Assembly: GCF_030386795.1 (NCBI RefSeq)
Contig: NZ_JANUQM010000003.1
Span: forward strand, 62,001 to 126,000
From: Streptomyces sp. S.PNR 29
GTDB lineage: Bacteria > Actinomycetota > Actinomycetes > Streptomycetales > Streptomycetaceae
Direction: 5' to 3'
Length of the DNA: 64,000 nucleotides
Below are positions 42,634 to 52,895 of this stretch, piece after piece. How positions within the stretch are numbered: the stretch's first letter is position 1; each line of letters starts with the position of its first letter. The position numbers and the translations under genes were made by a program. Below the pieces are notes generated by a model. It worked only from the letters and a program-made list of their open reading frames with translations, searched no databases and was not told the DNA's origin.

Positions 42634-44198
42634 CCGCCACCGCCGAGAGCAACAAGCGGCCGATCCGTCGCGCGCTCGTCAGCGTCTACGACAAGACCGG
42701 GCTGGAGGAGCTCGCCCGTGGCCTGCACGAGGCGGGCGTCGAGCTCGTCTCCACCGGCTCCACCGCCGCCCGCATCTCCGCCGCAGGCGTCCCGGTCACC
42801 AAGGTCGAGGACCTCACCGGCTTCCCCGAGTGCCTGGACGGCCGCGTCAAGACCCTGCACCCCAGGATCCACGCCGGCATCCTCGCCGACCTGCGTCTCG
42901 ACACCCACCGGCAGCAGCTCGCCGACCTCGGCATCGAGCCGTTCGATCTGCTCGTGTCCAACCTCTACCCGTTCCGCGAGACCGTCGCCTCCGGCGCGAC
43001 GCCCGACGAGTGCGTCGAGCAGATCGACATCGGCGGCCCCTCGATGGTGCGCGCCGCCGCCAAGAACCATCCGTCGGTCGCCGTCGTCACCAGCCCGGCC
43101 CGCTACGCCGACGTCCTCGCCGCGGTGAAGACCGGCGGCTTCGACCTCGCCGCCCGCAAGCGGCTCGCCGCCGAGGCCTTCCAGCACACGGCCGCGTACG
43201 ACGTGGCCGTCGCCTCCTGGTTCGCCTCCTCCTACGCGCCCGTCGACGACTCCCGATTCCCCGACTTCCTCGGCGCCACCTGGGAGCGCGCACACACCCT
43301 GCGCTACGGCGAGAACCCGCACCAGCCCGCCGCCCTCTACACCAGCGGCACCGGCGGCCTGGCGGAGGCCGAGCAGCTGCACGGCAAGGAGATGTCGTAC
43401 AACAACTACACGGACACGGACGCCGCCCGCCGTGCCGCGTACGACCACGACGAGCCGTGCGTCGCGATCATCAAGCACGCCAACCCGTGCGGCATCGCCG
43501 TCGGCGCGGACGTCGCCGAGGCGCACCGCAAGGCGCACGCCTGTGACCCGCTGTCCGCGTTCGGCGGCGTGATCGCCGTCAACCGGCCGGTCAGCAAGGA
43601 GATGGCCGAGCAGGTCGCGGAGATCTTCACCGAGGTCATCGTCGCGCCCGGCTACGAGGAGGGCGCGCTGGAGGCTCTCACCAAGAAGAAGAACATCCGC
43701 GTGCTGCGCTGCCCCGACGCGCCCGCCAACCCCGTCGAGATCAAGCCGGTCGACGGTGGCGCCCTCCTCCAGGTCACCGACCGCCTCCAGGCCGAGGGCG
43801 ACGACCCGGCCACCTGGACGCTGGCCACCGGCGAGGCGCTCACCGCCGAGGAGCTCCAGCAGCTGGCCTTCGCCTGGAAGGCCTGCCGGGCCGTGAAGTC
43901 CAACGCGATCCTGCTCGCCAAGGACGGCGCCTCGGTCGGCGTCGGCATGGGCCAGGTCAACCGCGTGGACTCCTGCAAGCTGGCGGTGGAGCGGGCCGGG
44001 GCCGAGCGGGCCCGGGGGTCCTACGCCGCCTCGGATGCGTTCTTCCCGTTCCCCGACAACATCGACGTCCTGGGCGCGGCCGGCGTCAAGGCCATCGTCC
44101 AGCCCGGCGGCTCCGTCCGTGACGAACTGGTCGTGGAGGCCGCGCAGAAGGCCGGCATCACCATGTACTTCACGGGGACGCGGCACTTCTTCCACTGA
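42630..44198 (+). CDS. purH: AICAR formyltransferase / IMP cyclohydrolase
   Basis: 522 residues, bifunctional last two steps to IMP. The N-terminal cyclohydrolase domain (about 1-195) has [18 protein letters not shown] and [19 protein letters not shown]. The C-terminal formyltransferase has [11 protein letters not shown] with the catalytic Lys-His and ends in [15 protein letters not shown]... TGTRHFFH, normal for PurH. GTG start at 42630 overlaps purN. A very strong terminator follows at 44220. Confidence 0.98.
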   Translation: MTATAESNKRPIRRALVSVYDKTGLEELARGLHEAGVELVSTGSTAARISAAGVPVTKVEDLTGFPECLDGRVKTLHPRIHAGILADLRLDTHRQQLADLGIEPFDLLVSNLYPFRETVASGATPDECVEQIDIGGPSMVRAAAKNHPSVAVVTSPARYADVLAAVKTGGFDLAARKRLAAEAFQHTAAYDVAVASWFASSYAPVDDSRFPDFLGATWERAHTLRYGENPHQPAALYTSGTGGLAEAEQLHGKEMSYNNYTDTDAARRAAYDHDEPCVAIIKHANPCGIAVGADVAEAHRKAHACDPLSAFGGVIAVNRPVSKEMAEQVAEIFTEVIVAPGYEEGALEALTKKKNIRVLRCPDAPANPVEIKPVDGGALLQVTDRLQAEGDDPATWTLATGEALTAEELQQLAFAWKACRAVKSNAILLAKDGASVGVGMGQVNRVDSCKLAVERAGAERARGSYAASDAFFPFPDNIDVLGAAGVKAIVQPGGSVRDELVVEAAQKAGITMYFTGTRHFFH

Positions 44199-44219
44199 AC
44201 CCGCCGCTGAGCCGTGACC

Positions 44220-44267
44220 GACAGGACGGGCGGCCCCGACATGACCGTCGGGGCCGCCCGTCCTGTC
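44220..44267. terminator. 21-bp terminator after purH
   Basis: A perfect 21-bp stem (44220-44240 with 44247-44267) and 6-nt loop, starting 22 nt after the purH stop. No T-run follows, which is common for Streptomyces terminators. Confidence 0.9.
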
Positions 44268-44424
44268 GCCAGGTGAGAGCCATGGTGCGCTGCGGGCCTG
44301 CGGGCCCTATGAGTTGTGAGGATGACCCCGAGCGCCGGAGCGTCGCACGGTGGTGGTGCACAGCGGGTCGCACGCTTCCGCGTCGCCGGCCCGACCGTCT
44401 CACCACACGGGGAGAACCATCCAC

Positions 44425-44814
44425 ATGGCTCGCACCACTCGTATCAAGGCACGCGGTCTGCTGACCGCCCTGGCCGCCGTCGCAGCCCTGGGAGCCACGG
44501 CTGTGCCCGCCGATGCCGCCGCGCAGGGGATCGAACGCTGGCACTACTGCTCGCTCGCACCGGACGGAGCCCTGGTCGCCGACTACGACACCGTCCACGG
44601 CGACGACTCGGACATGAGCGTCTGCTGGAGCGGATCGGGCCGGGCGACCAACCCCGACCGGCACGGTGAGCTCCGCCAGGTGCACACCGCGGACAACCGC
44701 GGCTCCCTGCAGCTGAAGACCGGCGCCAGGGTGTGGGACCTGCCCTTCGACCGCAACCAGACCCACGACATCCCGCAGGACACCATCCTGCTCGGACTGT
44801 CCCTGAACGAGTAG
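44425..44814 (+). CDS. Small secreted protein, unknown function
   Basis: 129 residues from ATG at 44425 (GGGGAG upstream). A signal peptide is clear (MARTTRIKARGLLTALAAVAALGATAVPADAAA), leaving a mature protein of ~95 residues with two Cys (in HYCSLAP and SVCWSGS) that probably form a disulfide, and acidic/aromatic residues. The end, NQTHDIPQDTILLGLSLNE, is conserved-looking but unassigned. It is convergent with the kinase gene, 22 bp away. Confidence 0.75.
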   Translation: MARTTRIKARGLLTALAAVAALGATAVPADAAAQGIERWHYCSLAPDGALVADYDTVHGDDSDMSVCWSGSGRATNPDRHGELRQVHTADNRGSLQLKTGARVWDLPFDRNQTHDIPQDTILLGLSLNE

Positions 44815-44836
44815 CGCAACCTCGGACGTCTCAGGG

Positions 44837-46411
44837 TCACGTCCTGCCGGGCGGGGTGTACTCCTTGAGGTAGTGGGCGACGCGGGCGGCGTGGTCACGG
44901 TACTTCGGGGGAACCCCGCCCGCGTCGTTCACCGTCTCGTAGGACGTGCGGTAGGCGACGGCGAGCAGGACCCGCCGGTCGCCGGACAGACCGGAGGACT
45001 TCAGGCGTGGCTCGATGAAGCAGAGGTAGCGGCTCACCGCCGGGATGGACTCGGAAGGGGTGAGGGGCGGCCTGGGCGTCTCCTTCGCGGGCACACCGTC
45101 CTCGCGGATCCACCAGCGCAGCACGGACGGGGTCCAGCGGGCGATGCCGTACTCGCCCTCCTCGCCCGCGTCCGGGTCGGAGAGGTCCGGGTCGAAGTCG
45201 CTCTCCACCTTCAGCAGCGCGGCGATCAGCGCGGGGGTGACCTCCGGCTGGACGCAGTCGTGGGCCGAGTCGACGATGAGCCGGCGGTAGGCCACGGGGA
45301 CGCCCTTGTCCGTGCGGAGTTCGGAGGCGCCGTAGGTGGCGGGGGTGACCTTCTCGGTCTCGGCGCCGGTGGAGCCCTTGCCGTCGTCGCCGCTGCCCGG
45401 CCATCCGTCGAGGCCGTAACCGAGGGCGGCCACGGCGAGGACGGCGGCCGCGGCGCCCAGGACGGCCGTACGGCGGGAGCGGCGGCGGCGCAGGAGGAGG
45501 CGGGGCAGCCGGGGTGAGCGGCCCGTGCCGGCGGCGGCCTCGACCTGCCGCAGCAGCGCTTGGGTGCCGATGCGGTCGGCGTGCGTACGGGTCAGACAGG
45601 CCCGCACGATCTCCCGCCAGGCGTCCGGCAGTTCGGGAGACAGGCGCAGTTCGTCGGTTCCGCGCGCGTAGGCGGCGGCCGCGTCGCGGCGGGCCGTCGG
45701 GGTGCCGCCGGGCAAGGGGAAGGAGCCGGTGAGGACGAGGTGGGTGAGGACCCCGAAGGCCCAGACGTCGGCGGAGGGGCGGATGCGCCGGCCGCGTTCG
45801 CCGATCTCCGACCACAGGAGTTCCGGCGGGGTGTAGTCGGGGGTGGAGAAGGCGGGGGTGTAGGCGTGCGTGCCCTCCAGTTCCGCGGCCATGTTGAAGT
45901 CGGCCAGCCGGACCGAACCGTCCTGCATCAGCAGCACGTTCGCCGGTTTCAGATCGCCGTGCACCCAGCCCGCCCGGTGCAACTGGGCCAGGCCCTCGCA
46001 GATCTGTGCCAGCGACGCCGGACCGGACGCCGGGCGCGGGGACGCGGCGAGCAGCGCCGCCAGGGACCCCTCCGCCTTCTCCAGTACGAGGACGGTGGCG
46101 CCGTCGAGCCGGGGGTCGGCCGGGTCGTCGACGGTATGGGTCTCGTACATCCGGATCAGCCGAGGCTGCTTCAGCCGGCGGTGCAACTCGACCTCGCGCT
46201 CGATCAGTTCGCGCAGGTGGGCCAGCTGACGGGGTGTCCCGGTGCCGGTGGGCAGGAACTTCAGGGCGGCCGTGCGCGGCAGCTGGGCGCCCCCGCCCGT
46301 GCGCCGGGCCGCGTACACGCTGCCGAAGGCGCCCGTCGCGATGGGCTCCCGCACCTCCCAGACGCCGACCCGGTAGCCCTTGGGCACCGGCACGGCGTAC
46401 GGCTCGGTCAC
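44837..46411 (-). CDS. Receptor Ser/Thr kinase with lytic-transglycosylase-like outer domain
   Basis: 524 residues from GTG at 46411, overlapping the FHA gene stop by 4 nt. The kinase domain (~12-290) has the Gly-loop IATGAFGSVYAARR, Lys51, the Glu helix REVELHRRL and catalytic HGDLKPANVLL (H151-G-D153); the DFG motif is replaced by D171-F-N173, and the P+1 end is YTPPELLW. One membrane helix at ~316-334 separates it from a C-terminal part (~385-520) resembling SLT lysozyme-like lytic transglycosylases: ALIAALLKVESDFDPDLSDP with E403 at the catalytic site, then GEEGEYGIARWTPS. It may sense or cut peptidoglycan and signal to the FHA protein next door. Confidence 0.85.
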   Translation of the reverse strand: MTEPYAVPVPKGYRVGVWEVREPIATGAFGSVYAARRTGGGAQLPRTAALKFLPTGTGTPRQLAHLRELIEREVELHRRLKQPRLIRMYETHTVDDPADPRLDGATVLVLEKAEGSLAALLAASPRPASGPASLAQICEGLAQLHRAGWVHGDLKPANVLLMQDGSVRLADFNMAAELEGTHAYTPAFSTPDYTPPELLWSEIGERGRRIRPSADVWAFGVLTHLVLTGSFPLPGGTPTARRDAAAAYARGTDELRLSPELPDAWREIVRACLTRTHADRIGTQALLRQVEAAAGTGRSPRLPRLLLRRRRSRRTAVLGAAAAVLAVAALGYGLDGWPGSGDDGKGSTGAETEKVTPATYGASELRTDKGVPVAYRRLIVDSAHDCVQPEVTPALIAALLKVESDFDPDLSDPDAGEEGEYGIARWTPSVLRWWIREDGVPAKETPRPPLTPSESIPAVSRYLCFIEPRLKSSGLSGDRRVLLAVAYRTSYETVNDAGGVPPKYRDHAARVAHYLKEYTPPGRT

Positions 46412-47151
46412 CGGACCGCCCGTCCCGACGGTGCCGTCAGGACGACGAGGTCGTCCTCCCGGACCAGGTCGAAGCGGAGCGCCAGCGAGACCAGGGACTC
46501 CTTCTTGCCGTTGAGACGGGGGCCGGTGTCGGCCTCCTCCGGGCCCGGCTTCAGGCGCAGCTTCACGGCCAGGTAGTCGATGTTCCACTGCACCGATGTC
46601 CGGGACGCGGCCGGCCAGGCGGGACGCAGGCGTTCCACGACCTGGTCGACGGTCGGCAGCGGCGCGTGCGGATCGCCGCGCAGCCGGGGCTCGCACAGGG
46701 CGGCCAGGACCGCGAAGTAGCGCTTGGTGCGGTCGACGGAGAAGGCCGGGGCGGTGGTCCCGCCGGCGGGGTTCGCCTCGCAGTGCACATAGTCGTGGCG
46801 GGGCGCCCACACCTCCAGCGGCAGCAGGTCGCCCGCGGCCGGCAGCACGATCCGCGAGAACTCGAAGGGCACCGGTGCGTCCAGCCGCCCCGGCGCCACC
46901 TTGATGTGCTCGCCGGCGCCCTCCGGGTTCTCCACCACGTACGTCTGGTGGGAGGAGAGGTTGCTCAGCGCCCAGAAGGTGCCGTGGGCGGTGATCTCAC
47001 CGGCTCTGCGGGACACCCCGTCGTGCCCGATGCGGAGGTCGTTGTCCCCGGACCGGCCGAAGCTGAGCCGCTCGCCGGGCGCGAGCCGGAGCTGGGCGCG
47101 GTCGGTCTCGTCCTCCGTGGTCGGCGGAGGTACCACGATGATGCTGTACAA
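46408..47151 (-). CDS. FHA domain protein, kinase partner
   Basis: 247 residues from TTG at 47151 (GGGAG 7 nt upstream). The N-terminal FHA domain has GERLSFGRSGDNDLRIGHDGVSRRAGEI and the N-x-S-x-x-x-T-style loop LSNLSSHQTYVVE, which binds phosphothreonine. The C-terminal half (KRYFAVLAALCEPRL... TVDQVVERLRPAWPAASRTSVQWNIDYLAVKLRL) looks like a winged-helix DNA-binding region. The gene lies directly upstream of the kinase gene in one operon, so the likely model is phosphorylation-dependent binding that moves a DNA-binding domain; this is inference. Confidence 0.85.
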   Translation of the reverse strand: MYSIIVVPPPTTEDETDRAQLRLAPGERLSFGRSGDNDLRIGHDGVSRRAGEITAHGTFWALSNLSSHQTYVVENPEGAGEHIKVAPGRLDAPVPFEFSRIVLPAAGDLLPLEVWAPRHDYVHCEANPAGGTTAPAFSVDRTKRYFAVLAALCEPRLRGDPHAPLPTVDQVVERLRPAWPAASRTSVQWNIDYLAVKLRLKPGPEEADTGPRLNGKKESLVSLALRFDLVREDDLVVLTAPSGRAVR

Positions 47152-47204
47152 GGTGCGTCTCCCCGTGCCTGACAGCTACCTGAGTCAGGGTAGGGGGACG
47201 CGCC

Positions 47205-47242
47205 AGGGCCGTGTCCCCCTCGTTCGGGTGAGACACGGCCCT
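47205..47242. terminator. Hairpin terminator between membrane gene and FHA gene
   Basis: AGGGCCGTGTC (47205-47215) pairs with 47232-47242 around a 16-nt loop, followed by TTTCGG on the plus strand. It separates the gene at 47303 from the FHA-kinase operon on the minus strand. Confidence 0.6.
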
Positions 47243-47302
47243 TTCGGTGTGAATGGCGTGAAGCCTTCAGCGGGTGCCGGTTCGTCGCCGGCCCCGGAGC
47301 GT

Positions 47303-47875
47303 TCAGTAGCGCGGCCGGGTGAACCAGGCCTTGCCGTTCGCGTTGCCCACGAACACCGCGACCAGGATGGCGAGCACGGTGTGGACGAGGCCGATGACGA
47401 CGAACGGGTAGAGGCCCAGGATCGCGGTGATGATGCCGAAGATCAGGGTCGTGATCCGCACGCCGTTGCCGCCGGTGTTGAACTTCAGCGCCAGCACGGC
47501 CGCGAACACGGCCCAGGCCAGCGCGAACACGACGAGGCCCCAGAGCATGCCGGCCGAGTAGTCGGCCAGCTGCTGGAAGGTGGCGTCCTCCTTGAGCGTC
47601 TCGTCGTTCTTGGCGGCGTTCACGCCCACCGCGGCGAAGGCGAACAGGGCCACGCCGAGGATCTGCAGGCCGACGATGACCCACAGCATCACGCGGGCGC
47701 CGCTCACCGAGCCCGGCATCGTTGTCGGCACCGGGGCGCCGCCGTACTGCTGCTGCACCGGAGGGGCCTGCGGGTAGCCGTATCCGGGCGCCTGCCCCTG
47801 CTGCGGGTAGCCGTAGCCCGGCTGCTGCTGCCCCTGGGGCGCGCCATAGGGGTTGTTGGGGTCGCCGAAGCTCAT
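47303..47875 (-). CDS. Small membrane protein with Gly/Tyr/Pro/Gln-rich N-terminus
   Basis: 190 residues from ATG at 47875 (GGAGGAAG 9 nt upstream). Residues 1-~70 are the unordered tail MSFGDPNNPYGAPQGQQQPG with YGYPQ repeats, commonly seen in actinobacterial membrane proteins. Four hydrophobic helices follow: VMLWVIVGLQILGVALFAFA, AGMLWGLVVFALAWAVFAAV, ITTLIFGIITAILGLYPFVV and VLAILVAVFVG. Function unknown. It is divergent from folD. Confidence 0.8.
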   Translation of the reverse strand: MSFGDPNNPYGAPQGQQQPGYGYPQQGQAPGYGYPQAPPVQQQYGGAPVPTTMPGSVSGARVMLWVIVGLQILGVALFAFAAVGVNAAKNDETLKEDATFQQLADYSAGMLWGLVVFALAWAVFAAVLALKFNTGGNGVRITTLIFGIITAILGLYPFVVIGLVHTVLAILVAVFVGNANGKAWFTRPRY

Positions 47876-48149
47876 GGCGGTTCTTCCTCCGTTGTTCCAA
47901 GTGCGGGGACGACGCGCGGCACCGTACGGAGGAGAGTTCTTGATGTGCGGTACGTCCCCCCGATGAGCTGCCCGCGGCACTGTGCAGCTCATCGTTCTTC
48001 ACCATCTACTGGCTTGTCCAGCCGCATTTCTCATGTGTTGTGCAAGTGCAACATCACTGATCATGAGGGGATACGGGGGGACGAACGCCGCGGTGCCCGG
48101 ATGGTGACCGGATTGGAACCGGGGCCCGGTCATCCGCGAGGATGGGGCC

Positions 48150-49004
48150 ATGACCGCCCAGATTCTCGATGGCAAGGCCACCGCAGCCGCGATCAAGTCC
48201 GACCTGACCGCCCGCGTGGCGGCGCTGAGGGAAAAGGGCGTCACGCCCGGCCTCGGCACGATCCTGGTCGGGGACGACCCCGGCAGCCAGAAGTACGTCG
48301 CCGGCAAGCACCGCGACTGCGCCCAGGTCGGCATCGCCTCCATCCAGCGTGAACTGCCGGGCACGGCGACGCAGGAGGAGATCGAGGCGGTGGTCCGCGA
48401 GCTGAACGAGGACCCGGCCTGCACCGGTTACATCGTGCAGCTGCCGCTGCCCAAGGGCATCGACGAGAACCGCGTCCTCGAACTCATGGACCCGGCCAAG
48501 GACGCCGACGGCCTGCACCCGATGAACCTCGGGCGGCTGGTGCTGAACGAGCCCGCGCCCCTGCCCTGCACCCCCAACGGCATCCTCACCCTCCTGCGCC
48601 GGTACGGCGTGGAGATCAAGGGCGCCGAGGTCGTGGTCGTCGGCCGTGGCGTGACGATCGGCCGCCCGATGCCGCTGCTGCTGACCCGGCGCAGCGAGAA
48701 CGCCACGGTGACCCAGTGCCACACGGGCACGCGTGACCTGGCCGCCCACCTCAAGCGCGCGGACATCGTCATCGCCGCCGCCGGCTCCGCCCACCTGATC
48801 CGCCCCGAGGACATCAAGCCGGGCGCGGCCGTCCTCGACGTCGGCGTCTCGCGCAGCGCCGAGGGCAAGATCGTGGGGGACGTCCACCCGGACGTCGCCG
48901 AGGTCGCCGGCTGGATCTCCCCCAACCCCGGCGGGGTCGGCCCGATGACCCGCGCACAGCTGCTCGTCAACGTGGTCGAGGCGGCGGAGCGCAGTGTCGG
49001 CTGA
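48150..49004 (+). CDS. folD: Methylene-THF dehydrogenase/cyclohydrolase
   Basis: 284 residues from ATG at 48150. It interconverts methylene-, methenyl- and 10-formyl-tetrahydrofolate, feeding PurN/PurH and other one-carbon steps. The signature segments are intact: [19 protein letters not shown] with the catalytic Lys, [19 protein letters not shown]-type ([12 protein letters not shown]), [12 protein letters not shown] and the NADP-binding PGGVGPMT near the end. Its 3' end overlaps by 11 bp the start of the next gene. Confidence 0.98.
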   Translation: MTAQILDGKATAAAIKSDLTARVAALREKGVTPGLGTILVGDDPGSQKYVAGKHRDCAQVGIASIQRELPGTATQEEIEAVVRELNEDPACTGYIVQLPLPKGIDENRVLELMDPAKDADGLHPMNLGRLVLNEPAPLPCTPNGILTLLRRYGVEIKGAEVVVVGRGVTIGRPMPLLLTRRSENATVTQCHTGTRDLAAHLKRADIVIAAAGSAHLIRPEDIKPGAAVLDVGVSRSAEGKIVGDVHPDVAEVAGWISPNPGGVGPMTRAQLLVNVVEAAERSVG

Positions 49005-49497
49005 GGAGAACCCGGACGGCCCGGGACACCCGGAAAGCTCGGAAGGCCCGGAAGAGATCGCGGTCCGGGACCCCGTCAGCGCGCCCGACGCCGAGGGCAG
49101 GCCCCGGCGCACGACGCGTCGCTTCCCGCTGTTCACCAAGGACACCGCGCGTCCCGAGGGCGGCGGCCGGGCGGCACCCGGCGACGCCCCCGCGCCCGCC
49201 CGGCAGTGGCCGATCCTCACCGTGCTGACCCTGGTCGGGCTCGGCCTGCTGATCACCGCGCTGGGCGTCTTCCGGTACGGGACGCTGCTGATCGGCGCCG
49301 GACTGCTGGCCGGTGCCGCGATGCGCTGGCTGCTGCCCGGCGTCGGCATGCTCGCCGTACGGTCCCGCTTCACGGACATCGCCACGTACGGCGTACTGGG
49401 CCTCGCGATCACCCTGCTGGCACTGATGGCGCAGCCGCATCCGCTGCTGGAGATCCCGTTCCTGAAGGACACGCTGCACTTCACGGTCAGCAGCTAG
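48994..49497 (+). CDS. DUF3017-type membrane protein
   Basis: 167 residues from GTG at 48994, inside the end of folD (11-bp overlap), so it is translated with folD. A disordered Pro/Glu/Gly-rich N-terminus (~1-65) precedes three helices: [40 protein letters not shown] and [19 protein letters not shown]. This matches DUF3017, a family commonly next to folD in actinobacteria. Function unknown. A strong hairpin ends the operon at 49528-49561. Confidence 0.85.
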   Translation: MSAEENPDGPGHPESSEGPEEIAVRDPVSAPDAEGRPRRTTRRFPLFTKDTARPEGGGRAAPGDAPAPARQWPILTVLTLVGLGLLITALGVFRYGTLLIGAGLLAGAAMRWLLPGVGMLAVRSRFTDIATYGVLGLAITLLALMAQPHPLLEIPFLKDTLHFTVSS

Positions 49498-49527
49498 AAA
49501 CCAGGTCTCCCGGGTCTCGCCGGGCGG

Positions 49528-49561
49528 CGGCCCGTCCTCTCCCCCGTGGGAGGACGGGCCG
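49528..49561 (+). terminator. Terminator after folD-DUF3017
   Basis: CGGCCCGTCCTC (49528-49539) pairs perfectly with 49550-49561 around a 10-nt loop, 31 nt after the stop of the DUF3017 gene. Confidence 0.75.
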
Positions 49562-50029
49562 CGGCCCTGACCAACCTCCCGCACCTTGAACGGGCTGTTC
49601 AACGGCTGTCAGTGCGCTGTGGCACGGAAGTGACCATTCCGCTACGCAGGCGGGGGTGGGCGTGACATAGGTGCCGTGCGTTACCACATATGCGCGGTCC
49701 GTGCGTCGACGCTCCGACAAGTTCGCGGATGTGATGCGAATTCGTCCGACAACCGGGCTAGCGTGGCCAATCGGGACGGTCCGGGGCGTCCCGTACGGGT
49801 TCCAGGGTTCGTATTCGGTGGAGAGCGGTTGCCGATGGGACACTGTGCCGCAGGCCCGTAGGCGTGCGACGGTGCACGTCCGCGGCCGTTATGCTCCCGT
49901 GCGCCCCCACCCCGGGAAACTGAGACCCCGACCGGCCGCATCCCAGTGGGTAGCCAGGACGAGGACTCGGCCAAGGGCACCACGCACGGGGGAACGACCA
50001 GCACGAACCGGGGGGAAGAGGGGGGAGCA
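49562..50029. other. Intergenic region before XRE gene
   Basis: 468 bp, A/T-richer at 49660-49770. TAGCGT at 49759-49764 could serve as a -10 element for the downstream regulator gene, but a good -35 is not seen. No gene or RNA element is supported. Confidence 0.4.
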
Positions 50030-51259
50030 ATGCCTCGTTGGAGAGCCTTGCCGGACGAGCTCGATCCGCAGATCCGGGAATTCGCCGGCCAATTGCGGCG
50101 GCTCGTGGACCGCAGCGGCCTGAGCATCGCGGCGCTGGCCGACCGCACCGGGTACAGCAAGACGTCCTGGGAGCGTTATCTCAACGGCCGGCTGCTGGCG
50201 CCCAAGGGCGCGATCGTGGCGCTGGCCGAGGTCACCGGGACCAATCCCGTGCACCTCACCACCATGTGGGAGCTCGCGGAGCGCGCCTGGAGCCGCTCGG
50301 AGATGCGGCACGACATGACCATGGAGGCCATCCGGATCTCCCAGGCGCGCGCCGCGCTCGGCGAACTCGCGGCGCCTCCGGCGAACGCCAAGGAGGACAG
50401 GACGGCCCGCAGGAGCGGCAGCGCCACGGTCACCCCCGGCATCGCCGGTCCCGCCGGGGTGGCGCCGACGGTGCCGCCCGTGTCGCCCTCGGTACCGCAG
50501 CAGCCGACCGCTGCCGAGAGCGCGGACGCGGTCGGTGGCGGGGCGCGGCTCGGGAAGTCGCCGGACGCTTCGGCGAGCGATACGCCGGGCGGCCCCTCCG
50601 ACGGCAACTCGTGGGGACTGGCCGGGTACCGGGGACCGTCGCCTGCCGGCAGGCCCGGGGCCGGGGCGGCGCCCGCGCCCACGGCGCCCCTGGACCGGGT
50701 CGGCCCGGCCCCGGGCACGCCCGGTGAGCCGCCGCGGGGGCCCTCCCGTCAGCGGGGCGGCTCCTCCGCGGCGCGCAAGCGGCTGCCGATGTTCGTCGCG
50801 GGTGTGGTCGGTGTCGTGGGGGTGATCGCCGGGGCGTTCTTCCTGCTGGACGGCGGCGGCAAGGACAACGAGGGTGCGAAGGCGTCCCCTTCGCCGTCCG
50901 TGAGCGGCAACACCGATCTGCCGGCCGGGGTGAAGTGCAGCGGTGCCGGCTGCACCGGCAAGGACGCGGAGAGCATGGGGTGCAGCGGTGACCTGGTGAC
51001 CACCGCCAAGACCGCGACCGTCGGCACGACCGTCGTCGAGGTCCGCTACAGCGAGACCTGCGGTGCGGCCTGGGGACGCATCACACAGGCCGCGCAGGGG
51101 GACGAGGTGCAGGTGACCGCCGGGAAGTCCCAGCAGACCGGCTCGATCACGGTGGCCGGGGACACCATCGCCTACACGCCGATGGTGGCGGTGAAGGGGG
51201 CGGCGGAGGCTACGGCCTGTGCGACGCTGGCCTCCGGGGAGAAGGGGTGCACGGGGTAG
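50030..51259 (+). CDS. XRE regulator with membrane helix and DUF2690-type outer domain
   Basis: 409 residues from ATG at 50030, which has GGGGGGAG close upstream (an earlier GTG at 49946 is possible). An XRE helix-turn-helix covers ~10-65 (LSIAALADRTGYSKTSWERYLNGRLLAPKGA). A long Pro/Ala/Gly/Ser-rich linker leads to one membrane helix at ~254-276 (MFVAGVVGVVGVIAGAFFLL). The outer part is DUF2690-like (GVKCSGAGCTGKDAESMGCSG... VEVRYSETCGAAWGRIT) with several Cys, probably disulfide-bonded. This build suggests direct transfer of an outside signal to DNA. Target genes unknown. Confidence 0.85.
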   Translation: MPRWRALPDELDPQIREFAGQLRRLVDRSGLSIAALADRTGYSKTSWERYLNGRLLAPKGAIVALAEVTGTNPVHLTTMWELAERAWSRSEMRHDMTMEAIRISQARAALGELAAPPANAKEDRTARRSGSATVTPGIAGPAGVAPTVPPVSPSVPQQPTAAESADAVGGGARLGKSPDASASDTPGGPSDGNSWGLAGYRGPSPAGRPGAGAAPAPTAPLDRVGPAPGTPGEPPRGPSRQRGGSSAARKRLPMFVAGVVGVVGVIAGAFFLLDGGGKDNEGAKASPSPSVSGNTDLPAGVKCSGAGCTGKDAESMGCSGDLVTTAKTATVGTTVVEVRYSETCGAAWGRITQAAQGDEVQVTAGKSQQTGSITVAGDTIAYTPMVAVKGAAEATACATLASGEKGCTG

Positions 51260-51431
51260 GGCGGCGCCGGGGGAGTTGAGCGGGGAGGCGTCCCCAAAGG
51301 GGCGGCAGCCCCCGGCAGACGGCCACTCCGGCGCCGGGAACAAAAGAATCGGCGTGACACACGCATGGGCGGCCTGATCCCGGGCACGCGATACGTACCC
51401 CCACGGGAGTCCGGCAACGGTATCCCCCCAC

Positions 51432-52663
<1,232 letters not shown>

Positions 52664-52680
52664 TCCGACGCGGATCTCCT

Positions 52681-52720
52681 CACCGGTCCCCGGGCTGCTG
52701 CGGCGGCCCGGGGACCGGTG
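52681..52720. terminator. Terminator after mdh
   Basis: A perfect 14-bp stem (CACCGGTCCCCGGG at 52681-52694 with 52707-52720) and 12-nt loop. It is followed by direct repeats of GGTGCGTTCCGGGA near 52717-52750. Confidence 0.85.
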
Positions 52721-52895
52721 CGTTCCGGGAGCGGTGCGTTCCGGGACCGGTGCGTGGTGAAGACCTTGTGCGCATCCGCCGCCGCACAGCAGGCCTCCCG
52801 GCATTCCGGTTCCATGGGCCTCGCCGGTCACTCTATGCTGATGGCTCGTCAACTGAAGGTTGAACAAGGTTCTTTCCGCACATCGGGGGAGTGGC

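Noticed and set aside
44281..44424. Upstream extension of the small secreted protein to 44350
   Set aside because: The extension has no ribosome site and would bury the signal peptide; ATG at 44425 has GGGGAG and a normal signal peptide.
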